A program made the position numbers and the translations under genes. Below are positions 11,913-24,009 of a stretch of DNA of 64,000 bases, piece after piece (position 1 is the first letter of the stretch; every line of letters begins with the position of its first letter). The stretch comes from Tipula vernalis (taxonomy: Eukaryota > Arthropoda > Insecta > Diptera > Tipulidae), in contig OY282560.1 in NCBI GenBank assembly GCA_958295665.1, positions 51,336,333-51,400,332 on the forward strand, read 5' to 3'. Under the pieces are notes generated by a model. The model was not told where the DNA came from and ran no database searches. It was given only the letters and a program-made list of their open reading frames with translations.

Positions 11913-12160
11913 GGGCCTATTCTCGAGTTTCACATCCATTTTCCACATGTGGACATCTGTCAAAGTTGTCAAAAATTGGTTCGAAAATTGTAATTCGTAT
12001 ATAAAACACATGCCGCATTGACATTTTCCTATATGGGGAATTTTTCCACATGATTATACCCATTCGGAAATATTCCCTTAGTACCGAAAAAATTCAATTT
12101 TTATGAGTTTTGACAGATGTCCACATGTGGAAAATGGATGTGGAATTTGAGAATAGGCCC
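11913..12160. mobile_element. 248-bp MITE with about 50-bp terminal inverted repeats, 5-bp TSD CCTGG
   Basis: Left end GGGCCTATTCTC and right end GAGAATAGGCCC are exact inverts. Similarity continues inward for about 50 bp (…CACATCCATTTTCCACATG… and its complement) with only about three mismatches. CCTGG at 11908-11912 and at 12161-12165 flanks it. Removing the insert plus one CCTGG restores the RNase H reading V-P-G-H, which proves the boundaries. It has no coding capacity. The superfamily is not clear from the termini. A 5-bp duplication is uncommon (Transib-like elements make 5 bp, but their usual CAC termini are absent). Confidence 0.85.
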
Positions 12161-12165
12161 CCTGG

Positions 12166-12842
12166 CACCTACATAAGTGTTGCCTTATTTGAGCCTGTTA
12201 GATGTTTAATAACCTTCAGACAGCCCCTTGACTCAACGGTAAAGACCTAAGAGCCTTTAAGGCCGATTGGCTGTCTGATACAATATAAATCTTTGCATCG
12301 CTTAGACCTTTTGCAATGCCTATCCTAGCGCAAAGTTCTATAGTATGTATTTCTGCTTGAAAAACGGTAGCATTGGTACCCAAGGACTTCGAGAGGGTAG
12401 TGTAACTCCCGTGTATTCCAATCTTCGCCCCATCTTCCGTTTTTGATCCATCTTTAAACCATACCATGGACCCTCGCTCAAAGGATGGTCGACCTGCACT
12501 CCACACATCCCGGTCAGGAAACCTAACACAGAATGGTTTGTGGAAATCCAGTTTAGCTGACATACAGTCGGAAGGCATTCCTATAGTAGGGTCTATCTGA
12601 AATTCCTTAAGGATTTCCAGATGACCCACCATATGGCCTGGTTTGATATTTCCTTCCGCCTGCGTTTTCAGGGCCATAATTGCAGCACCTTTTTTAACAT
12701 GCACGGTGTCAGTCCTAGAAATGACTCCATCGCCACGGTTGGACATTAGGCCTAATGATTGTAAGAAATGACCCCAAGTACGCCCATAGTATCTTTGACA
12801 GGCCCAGAAAGCCTTGGTGGCTCTATTTTGAACTTTCAACAA
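12166..12842 (-). pseudogene. LINE ORF2: RT tail and first part of RNase H
   Basis: The frame carries KVQNRATKAFWACQRYYG, a typical segment after the RT domain in these elements. It then carries the RNase H core: VWFKDGSKTEDG (first catalytic Asp), FQAEIHTIEL (Glu) and IYIVSDSQSAL (second Asp). The frame breaks about 50 bp before the MITE, with a stop after LPLSQGAV. RNase H would remove template RNA during element replication. The remaining catalytic region lies on the other side of the MITE at 11523-11912. Confidence 0.75.
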
Positions 12843-12899
12843 ATACTGGTTTCAGTTCTATCAACGAGCTACAGAATCGAAAAAGTATGGCAAAATGTA

Positions 12900-14457
12900 C
12901 AGCTTGGCCAAAATTATAAAGCACCCCTCCCAAATTGCAGTATCTACAAAACGAATGAAGACAAAAATTAAAACTCAATATTTTTAGGAAATACTTTTTA
13001 TATTTTATTAATTTTAGTATTTTGTAGGTCCTCCTTTGGCTTTGATGACAGCCAGGACTCTTTTATTCATCGACCGTACTAATTTTTCGCATGTATTTCT
13101 CGATATATTTTTCCATTCCTCTGTCAGCGCACGTTTGAGGTCTTCCTTTGAAGTCATACTGCGATCCTTGATTTTTTTTTTTTTAATTGACCACAAATTT
13201 TCAATGGGATTTAGGTCTGGTGACTGGGCTGGCCAGTCCATGACTCGAATTTGTTTTTTTCGAAACCAACTCATCGTAACGCGGGAAGTATGGCAGGGGG
13301 CATTATCCTGTTGATAAATTATCGAAGAACTATCCGTTTCCCCAAAGATTTGCCGAATTGAGGCATTCAATGCAGCCTCGAGGACGGTAACATAGTTGGT
13401 ACTGTTCATCGGACCCTGACAAAACAACAGTTTTCCCACCCCTGATGATGCCATACAACCCCACACCATCAGTTTACCCCCTCCATGCTTTACGGTAGGC
13501 ACTATACAATCAGGATTGTATGCTTCCCCGACTCTTCTTCTTACGATGGTTGCGCCAGGAGTTCCAAAAATCTATAAGAATTCCATCAAATTTAACATAA
13601 ATTTCTCTATTAATTCTTTTAAAATACATAGCACAATTTTTTATTTTTTTTTTGACTAATTATTTTTTAATATTTATTTTTTATATTTACCTCAAAAGTA
13701 GATTCATCTGACCACACAACTCTCGCCCAATCCACGTCATTCCAATGTTTGTGTTCTCGAGCCCATCTCAAGCGACTTTTTATGTTGGTAAGTGAGAGCA
13801 AAGGTTTTTTTCTTGCTTTACAACCTTTCAATCCAGCTTGCAGGAGCCTTCATCTAACTGTCCGTGCCGAAATGTGAACTTCTTGTTCTGTTAAATGCTC
13901 TGCAGCTATCTCAGCAGATGTTTTTTTTCGGTTTTTGAGAGATTTTCGCACAATTTGTCGATCGTCTCTTACCGAAGTGATACGATTTCTGCCTGAGCGT
14001 AGTTTATAGGCATAGTCCCCGGTCTCTTTAACCCTTTTCAATGTAGATTGAACTGCTCCACGAGAGCATTTTAATTTTTGGCATATTTTAATTTGGCTTA
14101 CACCCTGGGAATCCAACAACACAATTTGTGCCCTTATTCCTTCACTGAGTTGGCACGCTTTAGGCATAATTATCACAAATACACTTTTTTCTCAAAAAAC
14201 TTACGAAAACTCTTTTTGATTTAAAACACTTTATGTGAAGACTGCACACGATCAAATACAAAACTAAAATAACAAAAATTTACGACGCTACAACTTCTTG
14301 TTAAGAACCTAAAACAAAACAAAAGTTGGTGATTTTCAATAATTAAGGGTCGCATTCGGTGGGATGACTCGTTCGTTAACACCCATTGTTTAGAAAGACA
14401 TATTATTAATATATAATGCCAATAGATAGGGGTGCTTTATATTTTTGGCCAAGTCTG
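12900..14457 (-). mobile_element. Complete Tc1-type DNA transposon, 1558 bp
   Basis: Inverted ends CAGCTTGGCCAAAAT… and (reversed) CAGACTTGGCCAAAAA…, both continuing to TATAAAGCACCCCT, about 30 bp long. TA dinucleotides flank it at 12898-12899 and 14458-14459, the Tc1/mariner target duplication. One transposase gene on the minus strand fills the element. It sits directly upstream of the truncated LINE at 11302-12846. Confidence 0.9.
13014..14167 (-). pseudogene. Tc1 transposase (DD34E) with a 119-bp intron and one in-frame stop
   Basis: Exon 1 is 14167-13691 (start MPKACQLSEG; the helix-turn-helix region SQIKICQKLKCSRGAV lies at about residues 20-45). A GT-AG intron follows at 13690-13572, then exon 2 at 13571-13014, for 344 codons in all, the usual Tc1 length. 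Catalytic motifs are WSDESTFE (Asp 1), YQQDNAPCH (Asp 2) and SPDLNPIENLW (Glu), with exactly 34 residues between Asp 2 and Glu. The enzyme would cut and paste the element at TA sites. A TGA at 13852-13850 (probably from CGA) interrupts exon 1 after SARTVR, so this copy is probably inactive unless read through. Intron-bearing Tc1 genes are unusual. Confidence 0.85.
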
Positions 14458-15065
14458 TATATCAAATATTTTATTTTAAAAAGAAAAATCAATTTATTGA
14501 AACACAAACTAACTATAGTGGCCAAAGCTCAAAAAATTTATTATTTTATGTAGTAAGTTGCGATTAATGTATGGCCTATAACCAGAAAATTCCTTGTTAC
14601 GATTTCTTTTCATTTTCTTTTCTTTCAACAATAGATATTGAAGCGGGCTCCGAAGCTGATATTAATGCCTTAAGTATGCCAATCTGACTGCCGTAGAATT
14701 TAACAGTTTATGGCGAGCTTATAGTGGTTACCGAGTACATCAAATCCAAAACAACCTAAACTCACTAGAGGAAATAATGACCAAATGGCCGGAATTTTAA
14801 AAAATCCACCGGTTATCACATTTGGTATGATTCGTATATCATATTTTTCTCAAGTTTTAAATGTTTCATATTTCAAAATCGCGACAGTCCTTTCATTTTA
14901 AACGGAATTAGAAATTATTGACATTTTTATAATGCCCATTATCGAAATTATTGATATTTTTATAATGCCCATTTCTTCAAAAAACAAAAATAAAATTTAC
15001 TTACCAATCAATATTTCATACTTGTTCCATTAGATTAATAAAGATTTCAAGACCGTTCATCTGAT
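14458..15065. other. AT-rich spacer with a degenerate coding fragment
   Basis: Positions 14660-14830 contain broken coding-like text (NLTAVEFNSLWRAYSG, then LNSLEEIMTKWPEF and, after a shift, KNPPVITFGM) resembling the C-terminal part of uncharacterised insect repeat-associated proteins. Stops and a frameshift make it a relic. The rest is non-coding. Confidence 0.35.
14911..14973 (+). repeat. Tandem duplication, 33-bp unit, two copies
   Basis: GAAATTATTGACATTTTTAT then AATGCCCATT is repeated at once with a single C/T difference (…TTGATATTTTTATAATGCCC…). Confidence 0.7.
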
Positions 15066-15592
<527 letters not shown>

Positions 15593-15890
15593 TTATTTAT
15601 TTTTTATTTTTTTTATTTTTTTTTAAAGAAGGTGGGTTGGTAAGAGGAACCCTGTGCACGTCGACCAGCAAGATCTTTTGTGCATCCCCGTGTAAGTGTA
15701 GAGAAATCAATCTATGTGATATGTAGGTCCAGGTCCTTGATAAACGTCCACAGGGTAAGCATTGAGTGTTTTAATTCTTCTTAGGGCGATCGCACTGCAC
15801 TCGAACAGCAAGTGTTCGGATGTTTCTCTTCCCAGATTACAGAACCTGTAGTTCTCTGATGGGGTTTACTCCGTTTTGAATAGATGTTAG

Positions 15891-16427
15891 TTAAAGCCAT
15901 ACCATATGAGGGATTTCAGAGATGATCGATCCATTCTGATTATATCCTGTAAGTGTGTAATTTTGTAATTTAGGAGCTTCTTTGTCTGTCTCATTCCCCG
16001 AGATGACTCCTAGAGTGAAGCAGAACATCTCTGCTCCCAGAAGAGGACTCCTCGCTACATGGCCTTTGGAATAGGCAACGCTAGCCTCGGGGCCGTAGAA
16101 GATGCCACCCGCACCCTCTTTTGCAAAGGTGTCTGCGGCCTCATTTCCTGGTATATTCGAGTGGCCGGGGGACCACAAGAGGGTAACCTTGTTGTCCCTA
16201 CCCAGCCTTCTAGGGTTGCTGTAGCAGCTCCATGTCAGTTTAGAGCTGAACACCGGAACTGCCAGGGCTAATAAAACAGTCTGGATATCCGAGATTATGT
16301 AGATCTCCGTTCTTATATACTTCTTTTTGAGGCACTGAAGCACGCTAGTCTCGATGGCCACGGTTTCTGCCTGGAAAACCGTATGGGTCTTTCCCAACGG
16401 TATACAGAGCCTGAAACCGGGCCCCAC
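15891..16427 (-). pseudogene. LINE ORF2 RNase H domain fragment
   Basis: Carries KTHTVFQAETVAIETSVL (catalytic Glu), RTEIYIISDIQTVLLAL (Asp) and LLWSPGHSNIPGNEAADTFAKEGA (the PGH...GNExAD motif with the final Asp), followed by a frame that decays toward the 3' UTR. Arrangement and distances match RNase H of I/LOA-group LINEs. The first Asp-containing strand upstream is disrupted by a frameshift near 16440. Confidence 0.75.
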
Positions 16428-17003
16428 AAGCCCCGCACCCGTACCCTAGTTTTTTTTTACCTAACGGCATACTACACCGATGCGTGCTGTGGTAAGGAGA
16501 AAATGATGTTCCTCACCATGTGCCTTTCGGGTATCCGGATCGTGAAGTTCCTTCGGCAGTCAGTAGTCTTTACCATCATATCTGATAGCTGGGCAATATC
16601 GTTTGCCAAGTTTAGTTTATCCAGGATGCTATTGTGTCCCGAACTAGTCAGTCTAACCTGAATTGTTACCTTCAGTTTTATGGCTCTCAAACCTGCCACA
16701 CTTTTGACATGTATCTGGAGTGGTGAGAGCCCCAGCAGTCTTTCAAGGGCAGATGTAGGGCAGGTCCAAATAGCTCCCAAACATATTAATCTTTGAATTA
16801 TGTCCTAAGCTGAACGAGCATTTATTTGCCCTATGTTTGGCCACCATATAAACGCTGCATAAGATATTATTGGTCTTATGATGGTTAGGTAAAGCCAGCC
16901 TATCATTTGTGGGCTTAGACCCTATGTTTTACCAAACATACGTTGGCACCCAAAGTATGCTTTGTTTGCCTTTTTGCGATGTATTTCAAGTGGGGGTTCC
17001 AGG

Positions 17004-17642
17004 TTAATTTTTGGTCCCTAGATATTTAACCTCAGACGTCATCTTGAGTATTTTCCCGTTCATAGTTATTGGAGGAAAAAAAATTCTCCTCCGATTTGTA
17101 CAGAGAGTACATGTTATTTTATTGGGATTGACGCTAAGGCCCACTTTAACACACCACCCGTTTACCAATCTTAGAGCATATTGCATACGCTCAGCTATTG
17201 TGCTTTTAAAATTGCCCCTGACCATCAGCACCAGATCATCAGCATAGGCAATGATTGATATTCGTGAGTTCCTCAAAATAGCGAGCAAGTGGTCCATTAC
17301 CAAGAGCCACAGTAATGGCGACAGTACTCCGCCCTGAGGGCAGCCCTTGGTAGGCGCAATTGAGATGCTTGCTTCGAAAATCGAGGCTTTAATTCTCCAG
17401 CTTCTGGGCATGTTTATTATCCACCCGATGGTTGAGGAGTCGATACCCCTTGCTACAGTTTGTTCCCAAATCACCTCGAAATTAGTATGATCGAAGGCAC
17501 CCTGGATGTCAATGAAGGAGCATAATAGTGCCTCCTTGTTGCGAAGCGTATCCTCGATTTCCGATGTTAATTCATGCAGGGTTGTCTCCGTACATTTGCC
17601 CACCTGATAAGCATGTCGGCTGCGCCGTGTCCTTGTCAGCAC
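17004..17642 (-). pseudogene. LINE ORF2 reverse transcriptase domain fragment
   Basis: 212 codons spanning RT motifs: QVGKCTETTLHEL, CSFIDIQGAFDHTNFE (motif with the first catalytic Asp), KGCPQGGVLSPLLW, and IIAYADDLVLM (the YADD catalytic pair), then VNPNKITCTLCT and VKYLG. These make the polymerase palm and thumb of a LINE RT. The frame continues as broken pieces toward 16472 (CPTSALERLLGLSPL). Upstream, the endonuclease and N-terminal RT are missing because of an internal deletion joining ORF1 text to RT text near 17650-17760. Confidence 0.8.
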
Positions 17643-17776
17643 GGTTGACGGTCAACCATTCATTCCTGCGTGCGGCATCCTAAAAATGTCGGGCTAATGC
17701 CGTCCATGATGCTATCTTGTACAGCCAGGATCTGACTGATACCTAGTTTGACTTTTGGGAAGCCTTGGTCGGTTAT

Positions 17777-18178
17777 TTAAAACCTGATGGTCTTCACTGC
17801 GTCCTTGTAGGTTAGCTTCACCTCGTCCGAGCTGCCACCATCTCCTAGCTTTGCACCAGTCATATCTTGTGAGCTACCCTTTCCTTTGGTTGGCAAAGGT
17901 TGTTCTTTCTTCTCCCTTTTTGCTGGGGTGTTCCTTGGGGTCGTGTCGTCTGACCGGCTCCGTTTAGCGGTAGTGAGCGTTCGATCTTTTATTTTAATTT
18001 GACACTGTGCCAGAGCTACCTCGTGAGGAATGCCCGCCAATTTAAGATGGACAAGGCGCTTCTTCGCAGCTCCGCTGAGTCTCTTTCTCTTTATTTTGCT
18101 ATCCTCGATAGCACGGTCACCGATAATGGTATCCGCCCTTGAGTGTTCACTGCTATCATCAGATAGCGTGGTTTCCAT
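17777..18178 (-). pseudogene. LINE ORF1 (gag-like) N-terminal fragment
   Basis: 133 codons from METTLSDDSSE. It is Lys/Arg-rich, with RKRLSGAAKKRLVHLKLAG, the 'sGAakkr..l...G' segment common near the start of ORF1 in insect I/LOA-type LINEs, and it ends in LTYKDAVKTIRF before a stop. ORF1 proteins bind element RNA. The nucleic-acid-binding CCHC knuckles expected downstream are deleted, so this copy is non-functional. A slightly upstream frame at 18282-18091 holds more of the same N-terminus. Confidence 0.6.
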
Positions 18179-18720
18179 ATTAAATTCTCAGAGGTAGGTC
18201 CTTGTTGGACCTTGTCATCCTCTGATATTGCTGCGTTTAGAGAAGCACTGTCCTCATATTTTTTTATTTCTGAAATATCCATGCAGTTTCGGATTTGTTG
18301 AAAGGAAAAGAAGGTCCACCACAGCAGCGCCTCTTACTGTGGTAAGGCTAATTGAAACCGGAGGTCACCAGGTATCCGGAGTTTCGTGCTAGAGACCAAA
18401 TAATCCATGACCATTCATCCCTCGGCGCACGTGTCTCACCTTGGATTTGGGTTTTTTTGTCAAGGTTATTCCTTCCTTTAGCGTCGTACTTTAGCCTGTT
18501 GTTCGGTAAACAAAAACAAACAGTTACCGGTGGTCACCACGGGGAGGTAGCACGTACACTTGCGAACCGCGATTAGGTTACCCTTCACGCATTCGTGAGC
18601 CCCAGACTGGACTGCCTAAAAAACATGACCAGAACGGCTTGCTGGAGCTCGCTCTACTGAAGGTTACGGAGCTGGTGATTACTATACAGCTTTGTTCCCC
18701 CTTTCACCAGACGCCCAGAC

Positions 18721-18740
18721 CGCCTATATATATAGTATAT

Positions 18741-18813
<73 letters not shown>
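18721..18813. repeat. (TA)n microsatellite
   Basis: About 90 bp of TA dinucleotides directly at the 5' side of the minus-strand LINE. It mirrors the longer tract at its 3' side. Confidence 0.95.
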
Positions 18814-18821
<8 letters not shown>

Positions 18822-21624
18822 AGTTTTATGAATTCATTCATTAAATCCTGCTAATTGCCATTTTTAATATGAATAACTACGTAAATATTTCGTATCCTGG
18901 TTGATTATTTATGATACCGATCATCAATTTTATGAATTAAATCATTACTATTGCGAAACATTTGCTAAAAATGTATGAATAATTTCATCAATATATTCGA
19001 ACTATACATCAAAGGAATGAACTCTTGTGTTCTGTAAATGAATCCATTCATTGATACTGTTAAATGTTTCGTTCATATTACGAATAGTTCATTAGATTTA
19101 TCAAATTGTTAATGAATAAGGATTAATTCTTCCAAAACAGATTCTATTTGCATTAATATTACAATTTTTGTCACAATGTGTGAGAAGAACTTCATTAATA
19201 CTACAACCTAGTCGATCAATGTTATGATCAATAAATTGATACTTTTCATACTATTAACGCAGTTTTTCACTGTATAAGTGTCCTTATTTTTTTCAGTGCA
19301 CCTAATCAGACAATTCAAGCAAGTATTTTAATTACATACGCTTTTAGACTCTATCTTTGCTCGTTTAGGTAAATAATATCAATGTCTTTGCAAATATAGA
19401 CTTATACGTTATTAATTATTTGAAAGACAGAGAAAAATTGCATTACGAAATTGTAATTGAAGTAAGCAAAAATTAACCATTTGAACATAAACAAATGAAA
19501 GTTGAAAGGAAACGGAGGAAAAATAATAAAATTATTTTTCATTTATTATTCGAAAATCATATTACAAATAAAATAAATTCTTAGTAATCATACATAGCTA
19601 GTTTCTTTATTATTAGATTTTCCAATTTTCTATTCCATTTATTTTCATTTGATGTCAAATCGATTTAAAATTTAATTTTTTTTTTCTTTTAGATTTGTCG
19701 TGCAAGAAGTAGCTCTCTCTCCCCAGCAGCCATATCTTCGCATATGTACACATATAAATTGCTATTTTTGTGTCCTTTCCATTACAATTCGATCGGTGTT
19801 GAGTTGTTGACTGCGACTATTATATTGCATCGCATGAATTATGTTTGAAAAAATTTTGTACATTTGTAATAATTTAATTTTGTTGTTTTTCCTTTCGTAA
19901 AAAATTTTCCAATTTGTCTTATCATGATTTCGCAGCAGCATGTGCGGCGATAATATGTAATATTTCAAATTAAATTTCCCGGTCGGGTTCGTGACACGAA
20001 TAAATTATTACAATAATTTTTGATTGCTGAACTGAAATCAAAAACATCCTTGTCCATTACGATGGTTTGATTCATTTGTTACGAGTAAATGATAATATTT
20101 TGTATTAACCTCTGACAAAAAATTATATTGCGGGGCCAATGTACCATACCGTATTACAAATTAACTTAAAATAATTTCCGGGTTCCACGAATTTCTTAAT
20201 TTCGTTACTGTGGTTTCAGGTATAAACATTTTATATATTTATTCGAGCAAAAACATCTCGACAACCTACACATCACCTACAGCAAGCTTTATATTTAGAT
20301 AAAACATATTTTTGATACGCTTCACATTTATTCAAAAATCAGATGTAACTTGATGATAATGATAAAAGCATAAAAAATAAAAACGTTTTTCGCAGAACTT
20401 TTCCAAAACAAATGTAATGTCATTAAGTCGCGACATTATTTAAATTATTCATCCATTCCTAAAACTCGCATAAGACGAAAATAATAACGGATGCTAATAC
20501 TATTGAGATTCATCCGGAAGGTACAACTAAATTTAGATGTATACAAAGTAAAGAAATTCTGCACAACAGTAAACAGAAATTAAATAAATAATTTATAGAA
20601 AATCAGAATCCACCTTCAGGTATGTTGTTGCTTTTTTATAACAAAAGACTGAATCTTAACATTCCATCTCTTATACTTTAGACAATTAAAATAAAAATTA
20701 ATGAGATTTGGTTGCTATTGTGTATTAGTTGACACACAATGAGTCTCGGTTTTTTTATAAAGCACTACATTCATCTTAGGGAAAATATATGAAAAGGAAA
20801 TTTATCACTTCTTGCCATGTTAAAGTTGAAAAAAATTGAACAATAACCATAAATTATTAAAAGAAAAAAAGAGAAAGAGAAAAAAATCTTGGAAAAACAA
20901 ACATCCAGAGGTTATGCTCAGAACGAATATACAAAGATGATATGGTAAATAACAGGAGCTCGGGGGGTGCAAAATGATTTAAAGTCGTCAAATTAGAGAA
21001 CAAAAAAAAAATATTTTAGTTGTTTGTTTAAATTATTTTGTATGTTTATTCTTAATGAGCTTTAAAACAAGAAAATTATATTTAGCTATATTGTTCTTCA
21101 TTCCTGAGGCTTTTTGCAAACATACTTTCTGTTAACTAAAACAATTTAAAATAATTAATTTTTAAAGAAACTAACCTTGCGGCAGCAGCAAGAATTTAAT
21201 TTTATACCAAATAGTTTGGTATTTATGTAATTTGATTGAAAACGTAGGATCAACCGTTCCTGGTTTTCTCGTATAATTTTTAAATTTCAATTGTATATTA
21301 ATACTTGTTTTTAATGTACTGCCATACAAACGCAAAGCGGAAGAAATTCATGGGAACGCTTAACCGAGGCCCTCGTTGAATGCTGTTCCAATTCGGAAAC
21401 GTCAGCGAAAATAATTAAAAACCATGATAATTCTTTTCGGGCCGGTATCGTTATCCAAAAAACAAAAAATTCCAAAAAATCAAATTTTTAAATATAACAA
21501 ATTTTTGAAATATTGCCGCCCCAAATCACCACTTTGACACTTTTTGAAATTCTAACATTCATGGAAATTGGAACATTTTTTAAAAATTTGTGTTTTTAAT
21601 AATTATTCCCTAAATCCGCTTAGC
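18814..21624. other. AT-rich intergenic DNA, nothing recognised
   Basis: No domain, RNA gene or clear repeat was seen. The single minus-strand frame at 19762-19968 is low-complexity and unsupported. A pyrimidine tract at 19676-19690 is followed by ...TTTTAGATTTG, which is acceptor-like but has no open frame behind it. Confidence 0.5.
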
Positions 21625-21808
21625 ATTTTTTTTTTTTTTTTTTTTTTGCTAGGGAAGGTGGGAATGCTCTTCACGCACAGTGTGTCGGACTCGCATTGTT
21701 GCCCTACCGACTAAAACCACCTACCCCTTTACCTGGCCTAGCCTGGAACCGTTTTGCACATTACTTCGGGCTAGGCCTCCCACTGCTCCCTCCGAGCCTC
21801 CTCTTACA

Positions 21809-22554
21809 TTATGGGAATCTGTCTAGATCCCCTTTCTTCGCTTTTAGGATCTCCTCCACAAAGTGGACTACTAGGTTCCACTCCTTCTCTCCTCGGAGCA
21901 TGATTTCCACCGCCGTTTCTGGGGACCATATATCCACTTCTGCTTCCAGCGTCGCTCTCTGCTCCTCCCACACGTCACACGAGAAGAAAGTGTGCTCCGC
22001 GTCATCGATACTCTCTGAGCAGTATAGGCATTCTGCCGACGTTACCTTCCTCATTCTCCACAGGTATGATCTGAAGTACCCGTGGCCGCTGAAGAACTGG
22101 GTCAGGTAATAACTGACCTCTCCGTGACTCCTTTCGGTCCAGGGGCCCACCAGAGCGATAACTCTGGCTGTCCATCTCCCTTTTGGCTCATTTTCCCATG
22201 CCCTCTGCCAAGTTTGCAGGTTCGGGACCTTTCCTCCATACTCGCTGCCATCCGGCCGACTTCCAGTTTCCTGTGGTATATAGCTTTCCGCTCCTGCGCT
22301 ACAAGATTTATGGAGATACATCCCGCTGTAACCAAGATGACGGCCTCCGACACCGTCCGATATCCCGACGCCACACGCAGCGCACTCCGCCTCTGTACCT
22401 GTAGAAGCCGCTTCCGATACATTTGTTTGTGCATCGAGTCTGCCCAAACGTCTGCCTCATATAGCAGAACCGATTGAACCGCTGTCATAAGTAGTCGCCT
22501 TTTACTAGCCCTTGGGCCGCTGGTGTTGGCCATGAGCCTACTTAGGGCGGTCAC
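21809..22554 (-). pseudogene. R1-like LINE ORF2 C-terminal region with CCHC-type finger
   Basis: Two overlapping frames (22554-22102 and 22447-21809) carry one ancestral sequence: LSRLMANTSGPRASKRRLLMTAVQSVLLYEADVW, QRRSALRVASGYRTVSEAVILV, then WQRAWENEPKGRWT, HGEVSYYLTQFFSGHGYFRSYL and CLYCSESIDDAEHTFFSCDVW. The last is the C-x2-C...H...C finger typical of R1/TRAS ORF2 ends. A frameshift separates the halves. Confidence 0.75.
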
Positions 22555-22624
22555 TCCCTTTGCTGCCTAATCTGCCGTCTGCCGGATCTGCTCAAAAAAG
22601 CTCAGTTTCGAGTCTATAAAGATT

Positions 22625-22984
22625 TCACATCGGGAGAGATGGTTGGATTCTCTTTTTGGTTAGTACCGTAATCTCAGTTTTGCCGAGAGCTAAGGCCAGT
22701 CCGTGTTTCTCCATCCAGCCATTTATGGCCCGCATAGCCTGGTTTAACTTCAGCTGGGCCTGTTTGGTGTCCCGCGCAGCAACGAGTACTGCAACGTCAT
22801 CTGCATAGCCCACGAGATGGGTTTCATCGGGCATCTCCTTTCGAAGTAGCTCGTCATAAAAGGCATTCCAGAGATCGAGTCCTAGGATCGACCCCTGAAC
22901 TGCTCCAGCTGTGACCTGCATTTTTCGCTGTCCCTCCTCCGCTTCGTATGTGAGGGTGCGATTCCAGAAGTAATCTTCCAGCAT
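22625..22984 (-). pseudogene. R1-like LINE ORF2: catalytic RT core
   Basis: Contains VTAGAVQGSILGLDLWNAFYDELL (the QGSxLGP-type motif, with L replacing P), LVGYADDVAVLVAARD (YADD catalytic Asp pair), MRAINGWMEKHGLALALGKTE and VLTKKR. These are the palm motifs of LINE RT. The downstream thumb resumes in another frame at 22554. Confidence 0.85.
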
Positions 22985-23263
22985 CCTTTAAAGGTATCGT
23001 GGCATGTGGAATTGGTGCTCCAATGCGTCTAGCATATCACACCATCTTGCGGTGTTGAACGCATTTCTCACGTCCAGCGTTACTTGGAGGACAATGCGAC
23101 GCGAGAAGTGGTTATAGTTCTCCGCTCTCCTTACGGCTTCCGTGGTCTCTTGGACTGCGTCTATCGTGGATAGGCCACGCCTGAATCCGTACTGCCTAGG
23201 CGAAAGGTCTCCCGCAGATCTAATCGCGGCCGTGAGTCTCTCCCTAATTAATTTCTCTAATAG

Positions 23264-23929
23264 TTAACCTGCCGTGTCGAGCATACACAGCGGCCGGTAG
23301 GATGAGGGCAGCTTGGGGACGCCTTTACCCTTTTTGACCAATACCAGCCGCGCATTCTTCCATCTGGTACTAAACACTCCCTCCGTGAAACAAGCATTGA
23401 ACATTGTTAGCATGAGTTTGGGATCCTGCTGAAAGACGATTTTCAATACCTCATTGGGTATTCCGTCCGGGCCCGGCGTTTCTTTGTTTTTTAGCGAGAG
23501 TATCGCTTTCTCGAGTTCTGCCTCTGAAAATGACGGGACCTCCATTTCTTGCCGTTGGGTGGCTCTTTCCCTCAGCGGGTGACTGGGGAAAAGGGTTTTC
23601 ACAATATACTCCGCGGTTCCGGCATCCATCATGCGTGTTGGTTTCTGGGCTCCTAGCTTCTGGGTCACTAACTGGTAACATCGTCCCCATGGGTTTCGGT
23701 CGATGTCCTCTATTAGTTGTTTCCAACATCGGGCTTTGCTGTTCTTTATCATCCGGCGTAGTAGTTTTTTTGCGGATTTATGTTCAGCGGATAGCCGGTT
23801 AGCTTCGGTACGGTCTGTTGCTCGCTGAGCTTTCCGCCGGCTTGCTAAACATGTCTTACGTGCTGCCGCGATTTCTGCTGTCCACCAATATGCAGAAGGC
23901 TTCCCGTGGCGTGGTTTCCTCTTTGGCAT
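23264..23929 (-). pseudogene. R1-like LINE ORF2: linker and N-terminal RT
   Basis: 221 open codons. A basic linker (SAYWWTAEIAAARKTCLASRR…) joins endonuclease to RT. It is followed by FSEAELEKAILSLKNKETPGPDGIPNEVLK (the PGPDGIPNE motif) and LPSSYRPLCMLDTAG (RT motif 1). The next RT part is out of frame at 23263-22985 and includes IRERLTAAIRSAGDL- and QYGFRRGLST-like text. The fragment at 1-438 is a diverged copy of this same stretch. Confidence 0.8.
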
Positions 23930-24009
23930 GGATGCCTCACATGCCTCACATACCGCCTACCTTTCGTCAGTTCCTCCATGAACCGCTCCACATCCAGCCT
24001 TTGCAGGTT

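Larger units (their letters stand above)
11302..12846 (-). mobile_element. I/LOA-like non-LTR retrotransposon, 5'-truncated, RNase H end
   Basis: The minus strand reads RNase H followed by a cysteine/histidine C-terminus, then ends in a (TAA)n tail (plus-strand ATTATTATT at 11302-11322), as I-type LINEs do. The 5' end is lost near 12846, just before the Tc1 element at 12900. It is split internally by the MITE at 11913-12160. Confidence 0.75.
15593..18720 (-). mobile_element. I/LOA-like LINE, internally deleted, inserted in a (TA)n tract
   Basis: From 5' to 3' on the minus strand the order is: leader, ORF1 N-terminus (18178-17777), a deletion junction, RT domain (17690-17004), RT-RNase H linker (16780-16472), RNase H (16427-15891), 3' UTR, then an A-rich tail (plus-strand T/ATTT at 15590-15625). 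ORF1's zinc knuckles and the endonuclease are missing. (TA)n lies immediately on both sides (15066-15592 and 18721-18813), which suggests the element landed inside a TA microsatellite. Confidence 0.75.
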
